From the NCBI GenBank assembly GCA_020064725.1, contig JAGTWJ010000006.1, positions 2,604,001 to 2,668,000 on the forward strand: a stretch of 64,000 nt of DNA, written 5' to 3'. Both the position numbers and the translations under genes were made by a program. This document shows, one piece after another, positions 12,910-22,523 of this stretch; position 1 is the first letter of the stretch; every line of letters starts with the position of its first letter. The stretch is from Drechslerella dactyloides. Its lineage: Eukaryota; Ascomycota; Orbiliomycetes; Orbiliales; Orbiliaceae. The notes under the pieces are model-generated. The model was not told the DNA's origin, did no database searches, and saw nothing but the letters and a program-made list of their open reading frames with translations.

Positions 12910-13597
12910 TATTATAAAATAATAATATAGTACTTAAATAATCTATATAAACTTAATTCCTATACAAACATCTTTCCTATATAATACATAAAATAATAAT
13001 ATATTTATATATTATATGAAATAGATTTCTATATAAAATATATAACTATATAAATTTATTTTATATAAACTACTAATCTATATAATAAATCAGACTATAT
13101 AAAAGATAAGACTATATAGATAATAAGACTATAAAAAACCCTAAACTATATAAAAAGATATTACTATAAAAAAATCTTATTATTATAATATTTTTTTTTA
13201 AATAAAAACTATTATAATAACTTATAATTATATAAATACTCAGTATTTAAAATACTCAATACTTAATTAAATATTAAATAAGATAAATATTAAGTTACTT
13301 AAATAATATATTAATATATCTTTATTATTTTATATATTAAAATATTATATATATAATTAGTATATTTTATCTTAGGACTAATGACTTTTTTCTTAGAAAT
13401 CATTAATTAATACCTAAATAATAATATCTTAATAAATAGCTTATTAACTATTATTATTATATACTCTATCCTAACAATTATTATTATACTCAATATATAC
13501 TTATCTTCTTTTATTAAAAACCTTGTATAGTAATAACTAAGAGTCAGAGACTTCAGAGTAAAGTGCATTCAACCCTAGCCTGGGCTGAAGAGTAACA
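12910..13597 (+). repeat. 3' LTR of the gypsy element
   Basis: 688 bp, homologous along its length to the split 5' LTR. It starts TATTATAAAAT (RIP-altered from TGTTATGGAAT) and ends GAAGAGTAACA. The following AATAG is the second copy of the target duplication. The last 80 bp keep more G+C than the rest. Confidence 0.85.
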
Positions 13598-13952
13598 AAT
13601 AGATATTTATTAATATATTAATAAAAAGCTTTTTGGTGTGGTGTTTGACTGGGAGGCTGTGTGCTCGCTTGTGCTGCGCGCTCGCTTGTGAGATACGTTA
13701 TTTGGAGAGCGACATTATGACGTCATTTTATCATCCACATTGAAAGATATAGTATGTCTCGTGCGTTTCTATTTCAAAATAACCTTTTATAATTTAAATG
13801 TAACGAAGCAATCTCAGCAGAAAGAACTCCAAGCAGAAACCCAGGCGGCCGGAGGAGCCCTCAGAATGACCGTAGGAAACATCCAGGAGCTACTTGTGGT
13901 TAGAAGAAAAACCAAACAACGCAACACAAAACCACAGACCCAAAATAGGACG

Positions 13953-14440
13953 CTATCTAATATCAGACCCTGAAACTCCTGAATAAATATTTATCGTGTA
14001 ACTGTGTTGAAATGATACTTCAGGAGGCGTTGAGGAACCCGAAGCCGTATATGGGCTATTTCCAAACGTGGGAGTTCCAAGCACGGGCGCATATGGCAAG
14101 AATAGAAAGTTTGAGGACTGCTCGAACCCTTCCACGACAATTGGGCGGCCATCCGGACGCAACACGTGGCGCTTACCAGGCTTGTCCGACCCGACCTTGT
14201 TCGCGAAGACCAGCAGGACGGCTGCTGCACCTGTCGCTAAGATGCAGCTGCAGTCTTTGGGCTATTCAATCCATACATATGCATCATATCTCCCGCTCCC
14301 TCTTTCAGGACTGCGAAGAAGGCCACCGTCTACCAGCGCTTCCTACTTTTGGGTGGTGCGCGGCTGCTCTGCCTACTCTTTTGGATGCCCAGCTGGTCGG
14401 ATGGTTTAATCTGGCCGAGGCCTTTGGTGGTTTTCTGCAT
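13953..14440 (-). CDS. Small predicted membrane protein, two exons (133 aa)
   Basis: Unrecognised. Exons 14334-14440 and 13953-14247 with an 86-bp intron (GTAGAC...CTGCAG) join in frame, giving 133 residues. The basic N-terminus (KSRKR) leads into a single hydrophobic segment, CCILATGAAAVLLVFA (residues about 36-51), followed by a hydrophilic Ser/Thr/Pro-rich tail containing RPDGRPIVVEGFEQSS. The join passes a stop that closes each exon's own frame, which supports the splice. The ATG at 14440 is the first in frame. The gene lies between the transposon block ending at 13700 and a divergent gene starting at 14674. A plus-strand open frame over the same bases (14012-14677) lacks any protein-like feature, so I prefer this model. 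Confidence 0.45.
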
Positions 14441-14673
14441 TTCGAAGTCATATCAGGTGGCGCTTTCCTGTCCCCGATTCGACCTGCCGAGATGAATCAA
14501 AGCGTTCCTAACGAGCTTCAAATTTCCGAAGCAAAGGAAGCCTTGGAAAGAAAGAAAGAAAGGGAGAATATAAGTAAGTATATAAGTATATATATAAAGG
14601 AATCATGGCCTGAAAATCAGGTCATTCGTCTGCTTGTCAGCGAACATTTGAATAATCTCGATTCGGTATCAAG

Positions 14674-16104
14674 ATGAACCCCCCCATGATCTCACTCTCC
14701 AACCGCAGCCAACGGAGGTACCTCGCCGCCTCCCTCTCCATATTCTTCATATTCTTCATATGCATAATCTCCCAGCCCGCCCTTCCCACGATTCATTCCG
14801 ATAGCGCCACCCCCTCCACCACGAACACCACGAACCCGCCGTTGACCCCCTCAGCCGTCCAGCGACTTATCATTGAAAATGCCCCACCCCGCGTCTCAGA
14901 CCATGTCTCCTTCACCCCTCTCCGTTCCCTCTGCGCCTCCACAAAATGGCAAACCCACGTCTACATCTCATGCATCCATAACGTTGGTGGTCTCCTAAAC
15001 GTCCGCAACATGGTTCTGAACTGCGTCCGTTACGCTATAGCGGCCGGCGCCACCGGTCTTCTGTTACCCAGGATTGAAGTTAGAGATCAGACAAATCTGA
15101 CCCATCTGAGGACGGGCAAGTACGTGGATATGGAGTACTTGTTCGATGTAAACTGGTTCAAGAATACGATGCTGGCGAGCTGCGAGCAGATGGTGGTGCT
15201 CAATGGGTTCGAGGACGTTCCCGGCTACGGCTACGCCATCATGCCGGATCTGGTGAACATGCAGACGCTGATGGGCCAGCAGTCTAGGGAATGGCGGAAT
15301 GGTGTGTTTTCCCTCTCCATCTCATGCTTAGATAAGTAAAAAACCAATCGAAGACATTGGGGAATAATATCAAGCACAGAAAAGGTGACCGACTTCCGCG
15401 ACAAATTTGACAAATTCCTCGCATCACTAAGCTCCCAACCGTCGGAAAAGAGCCCTGTGATAATCAGGTGGGACGACAAGATACTCTTCAGCTACCCGCC
15501 GTATGCCGACCCCCCTGAGCTGGCGCAGAATTTCGGCTCCCTGCTCGACTTCAGACCCGATCTCTCGGCAGTGGCGAATCTGGTCCTTGGCCGGCTGCAC
15601 CAGAGGCTGGGTAGTGCCGGTTACGATCAGACCAAAACGTCACAGGATAGACGGTACCTGGGTCTCCACCTGCGCTCGGAAGCAGATACGGGTCGCAGGT
15701 GGACAACTTACTCGACACTCGCTCAAAACTCCCTCTCCGCGGCCGTCGAGGACGGCATAAGACTAATCTATGTCGCATCTGGGGACCTCCCCGGTATCAA
15801 GAAATTAACTGCGGAAGCCCTGGAGCTCGGGATCCTGGTGGTAGATAAATGGAACATGCTGAACGGGAACGAGAAGGAGTATCTGAAAGATTTCGGGTTT
15901 GATCAACTGGCCGAGGTGGATTATTTGGTGGTGCTGAGGGCGAGCAGGTTCGTCGGCAGCGCTTACAGCAGTTTCAGTTCGAGTCTGGCGTTGAGGAGGA
16001 GGAAGATCTGGGGGAATTTTACGGAGCCTCGTGGGGTAGGAGATCGGTTGCTTGGGAGGGGGGGGAAATTCACCCATGCGAACATGCAGTGGCCGTGGCC
16101 GTGA
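14674..16104 (+). CDS. O-fucosyltransferase-like type II membrane protein, two exons (450 aa)
   Basis: Exons 14674-15301 and 15380-16104 join in frame across a 78-bp intron (GTGTGT...CACAG). A signal anchor sits at residues about 14-34 (LAASLSIFFIFFICIISQ), then a Ser/Thr/Pro-rich stem and a luminal domain. The motif YLGLHLRSEADTGRRW (residues about 301-316) resembles the nucleotide-sugar-binding HxR motif of GDP-fucose O-fucosyltransferases. The C-terminal RFVGSAYSSFSSSLALRR fits the last conserved block. Likely a Golgi glycosyltransferase acting on protein or glycan; donor and acceptor cannot be told from sequence. The upstream stretch 14441-14673 is a short shared promoter with the minus-strand gene. 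The gene ends 38 bp before the copia LTR at 16143 and looks intact. Confidence 0.7.
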
Positions 16105-16142
16105 TGTCTCTGGAGTATGGCCTGCAAAAAATGGGTTGTCTC

Positions 16143-16295
16143 TGATAGTCAGATGGGCAGATGCGCGGGTTTAGGAATGTAGCTGTATTGTTTAGCAGCT
16201 GATATAAGCATGTACATTATGTATATTTATATCTCTTAAGTAGAGAGAGATAGAGAATTAAGAATTTATTGCTTCTAAAACCTAATATGCTATTA
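16143..16295 (+). repeat. copia 5' LTR (153 bp)
   Basis: It starts TGATAG and ends CTATTA, originally CTATCA as the inverted copy at 22371-22523 shows; the perfect termini TGATAG/CTATCA are typical of an LTR. It has exactly the length of the inverted copy. The first about 70 bp are identical between the two, while C/T and G/A differences accumulate toward the internal side. Confidence 0.75.
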
Positions 16296-16311
16296 GGTTA
16301 TAAGCCTAGAG
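16296..16311 (+). other. Primer-binding-site-like sequence of the copia element
   Basis: GGTTATAAGCCTAGAG directly follows the LTR. The unmutated inverted copy (22355-22370) reads GGTTATGAGCCCGGAG on its own strand. GGTTATGxGCCC is the kind of initiator-tRNA-Met internal half site used as primer by Drosophila copia and related elements. The assignment to tRNA-iMet is from the family pattern, not checked against a tRNA of this genome. Confidence 0.55.
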
Positions 16312-16378
16312 TAATGCTAAATTTTCAAAATCTTTATTATTAATATAATTGATTATGATGATGCTTTCTAGAATCTGA

Positions 16379-17640
16379 AGTGGCAGGTTTGGTGGAACCA
16401 GTGGTGATGGCTCTGGTGGTGGTGGCTCTGGTGGTGGTGGTTCCGGGGGCAGTGGCTCTGGTGGCAGTGGGAGTGGTGGTAGTGGGAGTGGTGGTACTGG
16501 ATTGGGTGGAGGTGGAGGTAGTACTGGTTCTAGATTGGGTGGATCTGGATTGGGAACTGGCTCTGGCTCTGGGACTAGATCTGGCTTGGGAATTGGCTCT
16601 AGAGGTACTGGATCTGGCTTTGGAGGTACTGGATCTAGTACTGGCTTTGGGTTAGCTTTTGGTAATATTAGATTGGGAACTAGCTTTAATAGTATCAGAT
16701 TAGGTACGGGAAGTGTATTTTATGGTAATGGTGGAACTGGCTTTGGCACTGGCTTTGGCACTGGTGGTTTCAGCATTAGTGGAGCTGGATTTTTTGGAAA
16801 TGCTGTAATGGTAATTGACTCCAATATAATAGTATCTAATATAAAAGATATAATAAAGTTAATTAATTTAGAGGATTACCTAGTATAGGTAATATAATTA
16901 TATGGAATCCTCCAAGTAAAAGGCTTGTAAGAAACTATAAATGGTCTAGATTTTATTTATATTACTCTAGGAGAAATTAATTTATAATATATCTTCTATT
17001 AATATTAATTCTTATTTTAATAAGAAAATATTTTTATTATAATTATTCTATTTATAGATTTAATTTAAATTTAATTAATTATATATTTATTAAAAGATAG
17101 TAAGATATAGAAGATTTTAAAGTAAAAATATGAGCTAATAAATATAACTACTATTTTAACTCTTTTTTAAGAATTTAATAATATAATATATAATAGAGAT
17201 TAAGGTATAGATTCTTTTATTACATACCTTAAAAGATTTTAAGTATATATAAATATAATAGGAATAATCTTAAATAATATTATTATTATTAATTATTTAA
17301 TATTTATAATATTATATAACTTTAAATTAATAATTAAAAGATATTTTGGTATAATTAAGATTATTAATCTTAATATATTAATTAATATTTTATATTCAGC
17401 AAAGATCTAATTAAAAACAGATTTTCCTAAATTACTTAATAATCTATTAGTTTATAAAGCTTAAATATAAATATAAATAAATAATATAAAATCTTATTAT
17501 TTTTATATATATTTTTTACAGCAAAAGTTAGGATTATCTAATAAAAAAGCAAATAACAAAAATAATAATCTATTAAAATGGTTTTATAAATTTTATAAAA
17601 AAATAGGTTATTCAACTAAATATTATTAAGATCTTTTCCC
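16379..17640 (+). pseudogene. copia gag: Gly/Ser-rich head, UBN2-type gag domain, dead zinc knuckle
   Basis: The frame is open from 16379 to a TAG at 16886. It begins with about 110 residues of Gly/Ser/Thr/Leu repeats (GSGLGTGSGSG, GTGSSTGFG). Continuing through stops gives NLEDYLVxVIxLYGILQVKGLxETI-like text, matching the start of the retrotransposon gag family with three Trp/Arg-type sites turned to TAG. Then IDSFITYLKRF is seen and finally YKFYKKIGYSTKYY at 17585-17626. The last is a CX2CX4HX4C zinc knuckle in which all three Cys and the His are now Tyr (TGT to TAT, CAT to TAT). Confidence 0.7.
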
Positions 17641-19480
17641 TAAAAAAAAAAAGAACACTGCTAATAAATTTATTATAAGGAATATGGCTGCTAAGAAAAA
17701 TAATAAAAATCTATTTATTAAATTTATAGTAATCTTTTATGATTATAATATAATAGACTAACAGTTTGTTAATAATAATTATGAAAAACCTAGTTTATAG
17801 TTTTTTGGTATAAGTGTTTAAGCTCAACTATTATTTTGGTATAGTGGTATAATAATGTGTATTTATAATTTTACTAGTAGTTGTGTTTTTGGTTATAGAC
17901 TAGTGTTTTTTATTAGATGTTCTGGTTTATGAATTTTGTTAATCATATCTCTAGCAGTTTTAAAGCTATAAATTGTATTGTAGTACTATTTAGTGTGTAT
18001 TAATATTATGTATATATTAGTGTACTGGGTTTTGGATAGTTTTTATAAATTATAAAATAATATATAATAATAACCATAGTATTAGTAGTTATATATATAA
18101 TTATTTAATAAATATAAAGAATTAGTTAATAAATTAAATTATTATTATATAAATTATATGTTATTTATATATAAATATAAAGATTCTATTTAGATTAAAT
18201 TCTAATATATTAAAATTATTGTAATTATATTTTTTAAATAGATATCTTTAGTATATTAAATATTAGAATATAGATTTATTAGATTAATAGTTATTAATTT
18301 AATAATATTATATAAATAGAATAAAGTAATTAGATTATTGATTTAGAAACTTTACACTATTTTTTATATAATTAGATTTTATTTCTAAATTATAAATATC
18401 TACTTATATTAATATCTATTAAAATTAGAAATAATTTTATTAATACTATAGTAAATATAAATAATATTACAATTCTTATTTATAAAATATAGTTAATACT
18501 ACTTCTATATCTAAATAATATATATTATATACTATAACTCTATAGACTAAACCTATTATTAATATTATAAATAAAGAAAAAAAAGCTTAGTGTTGCTCTA
18601 TTAAAAAGAGCTTTAATATTTGATAGATATATTATCTCTTTTATAATAAATATTAGTAAACTAATAAATATTAACAATATATAAATATATATATAATATT
18701 ATAAAGGAGGTTCTTTATATAGATACTATTATAAATAATAAAGCATATATTCTAAATATTATTAATAAACTATCTATAATATATTTTAAATTAAAGCTAG
18801 ATGATTTAATTATTTTTTAACTATTAGATATATAGTATTATAATATCTAGTATTAGTATTTAATATATCTATTGATAAAAATCTTTAAATTTTTATAATC
18901 TTAAATTTTAGAAATAATAATAAAAAAAAAAATTATTAGCAATTATTTATATATTTTATTTAAAAATAAAATAAAGATATTCTTCTTTATATTATCCCAT
19001 ATCATTAATATCTACAATATTAAAAAGAGAATATATAAACCTCTTAAAAAAAATAATATTAAATTTGTATAAAAATATATATTTTTTGGTAATTATTAAT
19101 TAATTTTTTTAAATATCTTAGATATATCTATTATAGTTAAAAAATAAAGTGTTACTATTATTAAAAAAATAGAAGTTATATATTAAAAAATAATATAATG
19201 AAATTGTGAAAAAAATGTATATAAATAATAAAGAATTAGATTTTATTATTGTATATAACTATTTTTATAGTAAAAATATTTATTATATTTTTATTATATT
19301 TAAGTTATTTAAAATAAATATAATAGCTAAGACTATAATCCAATATATAATATATAAAATTAATATTATATTAATAAATATAAATCTTTTTATTTAATTT
19401 TAGAAAGATGTTATTATTATAGTTAATTTTTTAAGGAATAAATTGTTTTTTATAGTTTTAATATATAAAATAATCTTATA
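17641..19480 (+). pseudogene. copia pol remnant (protease/integrase region), unreadable
   Basis: Its position between gag and RT is where protease and integrase belong. Stops are frequent in all frames. Fragments such as LSHIINIYNIKKRIYKPLKK (about 18990-19060) and KYIFFGNY may be the integrase C-terminal block, but this is weak. A 63-codon open stretch at 19206-19397 has a skewed Ile/Asn/Tyr/Lys composition and is likely chance. 17790-18010 is somewhat less decayed than its surroundings. Confidence 0.4.
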
Positions 19481-21372
19481 ACGTGTGTGATAAGCGACCG
19501 GGCCGGACAAGTAACCGGGCCACACACACTGTTTATGTACCTCTTCTCTCTATCATCAGTACATACCACCACCACTACTGTAATGGCTGCCTCTATAATT
19601 AAATCCTATATTATTTTAGCTTCTGAAGCTCTCAAGAAAGATGAAAATTTAAGTATTTGGGCTGCTATAAAGTTATACAGTGTCCCTAAAACTACCCTCA
19701 CCTACTAGTATAATAGCTGTATTGTGAAGATAGATAGCTATTTTAAATTATAGAATCTTATATAGTTAAAAAAAGATATTATTGTTTAGTATATATTTAA
19801 GTTGTATATATGCTCTTTTTATTCTAGGCTTAGTAGTATGGAAGATATGGCTAACTAGCTGCTATTAATATGTAGTAGTAATAATATATAATATATTAAT
19901 AAAAGATAGATTAGTAACTTTATTAAATATTATCTAAAGTTATAGATATGTTTATCTAAAAAATATGATTATTAGTGAGTAAAATATAAAGACCCTATAT
20001 TTATTAGCAAGTAATTTTAGTTAATAAAGATTGTAAAATATAAATATGATATTATAGATAATAATATCTATAACTTTAATAAAATAGGCTTTATAATAAG
20101 TATAATATCTATAATTACTATTGTTATAGATATAGAAATATGTGATAAGGTAAAGCTAGTATAGCCTGAGAACTGTAAATGGGTAACAATTATTCAAGAG
20201 ATAAAAGTAGAAGATTATATGGTGCTACTATTTATTGTTTTTGTTGGGTAATACTATCTAGTGAGCTGGTATATAGGAATAAAGTTACCAAAAGACTGGG
20301 TAATCATATTTTCTAATAATAACTAGATAATAAATAAGCTAGTCTTTGAGTGGTTAAAGTATTTTGATAAATTTATAGTGTAGTGCTGTATTTTGGACTA
20401 TTGGCTCTTAGTTCTAGATAATTATAAAAGTTATTATTTAGTTGTTTTTAAGTTTTATTACTAAAAGTATAAGATTATTATAATCTATATACTATTGTAT
20501 TTTTTATATCTTCTTCAACTATTGGATATTGGCTGCTTTAGGCTATTAAAACAGGTATATAGTTGTTAAGTGGAAAACTTAATGTATGTGTATGTTAACT
20601 ATATTTCCAAACTGGAGTTCCTCTCTGGGTTCTATAAAGTATTTACTACCACAATAACACCAAAAAATATATATAGTAATTTTACTAGTATTAATATTAT
20701 ACCTTATAACCCTAATAGAGTTCTATTAAAACTAGATATACAGTTACTAACAGTTATATCAATAAATTCATATCCAAATATTGTAAATATAGCTGCTACC
20801 TAGATAATAAAGACACCATTAAACCCAACAGAAACCAGCCTACAAGCAGGCCTAATTAAAAATCAAATTACCCAGTATTAGATCAGTTTTCCTACATCAC
20901 TGCTAGCTGCTGTAAATCAGCTATCTAAAGAAATATAGACAATAATACACCAAATAATGTTTATATATATAGAAAACACAACACTCTACTCTATAAATAA
21001 ACTATTAAGTAAGCACCAGAAACTAAAAAAACAACATATATAATATAGGGGCACATTTACTATACACCAAACTAATAAACTAATATACAATAACACTATA
21101 AATAATATGATTATACCATCAATACCCCCAAAACACCAGTATACCCCTTAATTAGAGGCTATTATCATATATATATATTATTATAGTAACTATAGTAAGC
21201 CTAACCATAACATTCAAACATACTAGCAGACATTTTCAAAATCCAAATAAATAATTTCCTAATCCTGGGCCAGGAAACTAAGCACTGGTAGCAGTATAGC
21301 TAGTAATTTTGTTGGGGTGGGGTGGCGAGGTGGCCCGGTCGCTTGTCCGGCCCGGTCGCTTATCGTGCACGT
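19481..21372 (+). mobile_element. pogo/Fot1-like DNA transposon, copy 3 (1,892 bp)
   Basis: TA (19479-19480, 21373-21374) flanks ACGTGTGTGATAAGCG and CGCTTATCGTGCACGT. The TIR units are ATAAGCGACCGGGCCGG and ACAAGTAACCGGGCCAC. The transposase is on the plus strand. The N-terminal open piece 19487-19708 includes LSIWAAIKLYSVPKTTLTY, and the C-terminal open piece is 20570-20803. In between stops abound; the catalytic block reads LLVLDNYKSYYL where copy 1 has LLVLDGHKSYYS, so Gly-His became Asn-Tyr, both RIP-type changes. It is intermediate in decay between copies 1 and 2. Confidence 0.9.
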
Positions 21373-22341
21373 TATAAAGTATTATATAAAATAAAACTAT
21401 ATATGGGTTATTTAAAGGTGTTTAATTGCTAGGCTTGGGTATATGTGTTTGTAAAGGATAGAAAAAAGTTTAAAAACTGTTTAATACTATATTTAATGAT
21501 TGGATATTTAATAATATATAATATATAATATTTATAGGATATATTATACTAAAAATCTATATTTTATTATAATATTGTATTTAATAAAACAAATCTGGGC
21601 TTGATAATTTTTATAAAAATAGAAAAGATGTTTATTCTGGTTGTAGATATTTTTTATATAGATAAAGATATCTTTATAGATTTGATGTATATAAAAGGTA
21701 ATAAGTTTATGGTGATGAATATAAAAATATTATTTATAGTAATAAAGAGGTTATTTACCTATTTCTAAATGGTTAATAGTGTTAATAAGATTGAGTAGAT
21801 TAATATAATAAATAAAAAACTAGATATTTTAATAATAAATAGGATTTATATTATGGTTAAATTAGCTTTAGTTCCACATATAATAAAAATAATTTATATT
21901 AAGTAGATTTTTAATATAAAATTAAATTTTGTAAGTAAAATAATATGCTATAAAATAAGACTGATAATATGAGAAAATTAATAAAATAAATCTATTATAA
22001 ACTTTATAATATTATATATACCTGTAGTAAAATCATAGATCTTATATTTGTTTCTGGTTATTAATACTAATAAACATAAAATTTATTAATATAACTTTAT
22101 TATAATCTTTCTAAATAATAATATTAACTAAGAAATTTATTTTAAGTCTTTACTATATGAAGGCTAAAAGAATAACATCCTTTAAAAACTAAATAAAACT
22201 CTTTATAGTCTCTGGCAAGCAGCTACTTTATAGTATAAGAAGCTGTATGATTGCTTGGTAGAAACCAGTTTTGTCCGTTTGCGGTCTGACAATTGCTTCT
22301 GGTACAACAAGGAGAAAGATGTCGCCCTGGTGTGCCACTGA
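21373..22341 (+). pseudogene. copia reverse transcriptase fragment (RVT_2), truncated before VDD
   Basis: Read through stops it gives a run of RVT_2 landmarks. Near 21790-21840 there is NKKLDILIINRIYIMVKLA. Later KxIFNIKLN and CYKIRLII correspond to KWVFKIKxN and RYKARLV, and YNFIIIFLN to QMDVKTAFLN. KTLYSLWQAATLxYKKLYD corresponds to KSLYGLKQAPRLWYEKL. From about 22240 to 22341 the frame is clean: LVETSFVRLRSDNCFWYN, then KEKDVALVCH and a stop. The normal protein would continue into YVDD. The junction with the inverted leader is at that point. Confidence 0.75.
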
Positions 22342-22370
22342 AAATTTAGCGTCGCTCCGGGCTCATAACC

Positions 22371-22523
22371 TGATAGCGTATTGGGTTTCAGAAGCGATGA
22401 ATTCTTAATTCTCTATCTCTCTCTACTTGAGAGATATAAGTATACGTAATATACATGCTTATATCAGCTGCTAAACAATACAGCTACATTCCTAAACCCG
22501 CGCATCTGCCCATCTGACTATCA
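22371..22523 (-). repeat. Inverted copia LTR (153 bp)
   Basis: Reverse complement of the LTR at 16143-16295, nearly free of RIP changes. Its PBS (22355-22370) and about 14 bp of leader (22341-22354) lie on its internal side. It ends CTATCA at 22523 and directly abuts the coding sequence of the Est1-type gene. Confidence 0.75.

Larger units (their letters stand above)
2791..13597 (+). mobile_element. Ty3/gypsy chromovirus relic, RIP-decayed and multiply invaded
   Basis: Two LTRs (2791-4583, interrupted; 12910-13597) start TGTTA and end TAACA in the better-preserved copies. They are flanked by a perfect 5-bp duplication AATAG (2786-2790 and 13598-13602). Internal decayed coding, read through stops, gives in order RNase H (about 7750-8110), integrase zinc-binding region (about 8330-8428, resuming at 10321), integrase C-terminal region (about 11100-11340) and a chromodomain (about 11385-11550). 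The order RNase H-integrase-chromodomain defines a Ty3/gypsy chromovirus. I do not recognise protease or the reverse transcriptase core, so a piece of pol is missing. Stops are mostly TAG/TAA where Trp or Gln is expected. Confidence 0.85.
1748..13698. mobile_element. Palindromic (foldback) TA-flanked element PAL1, split by a retrotransposon
   Basis: The left end (1748) begins ACGTATCTCAC and the right end (13698) is its reverse complement; each is flanked by TA (1746-1747 and 13699-13700). The left TIR has a perfect 17-bp tandem repeat, ACAAGCGAGCGCGCAGC twice. The interior 1748-2790 is itself a long inverted repeat centred near 2335: the segment around 2105-2200 recurs reversed around 2475-2570. 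The retrotransposon plus its AATAG duplication (2791-13602) interrupts the right arm. Removing it leaves an element of about 1.14 kb, close to the 1,099-bp element at 2893-3991. It has no coding capacity and is probably non-autonomous, moved by a pogo-like transposase. Confidence 0.75.
16143..22523 (+). mobile_element. Ty1/copia relic ending in an inverted copy of its own 5' LTR
   Basis: Left end: LTR 16143-16295 and a PBS-like stretch. Then come gag (about 16379-17640), decayed pol, a nested pogo-like element (19481-21372) and reverse transcriptase (about 21700-22341). The RT frame stops just before the expected catalytic VDD. It joins there a reverse-complemented copy of leader, PBS and LTR (22341-22523). 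Both outer ends therefore read as the same LTR terminus (TGATAG outward on both sides). The 5-bp flanks differ (GTCTC before 16143, GAAGG after 22523), so no simple target duplication is seen. The RIP load is heavy in the middle and light at both ends. Confidence 0.75.

Noticed and set aside
14012..14677. 221-codon plus-strand open frame
   Set aside because: It lacks any motif, runs into the start of the glycosyltransferase gene, and is antisense to a better two-exon minus-strand model that splices in frame.
19206..19397. 63-codon Ile/Asn/Tyr-rich frame
   Set aside because: Lies in RIP-decayed copia pol; open only because GC codons are gone.
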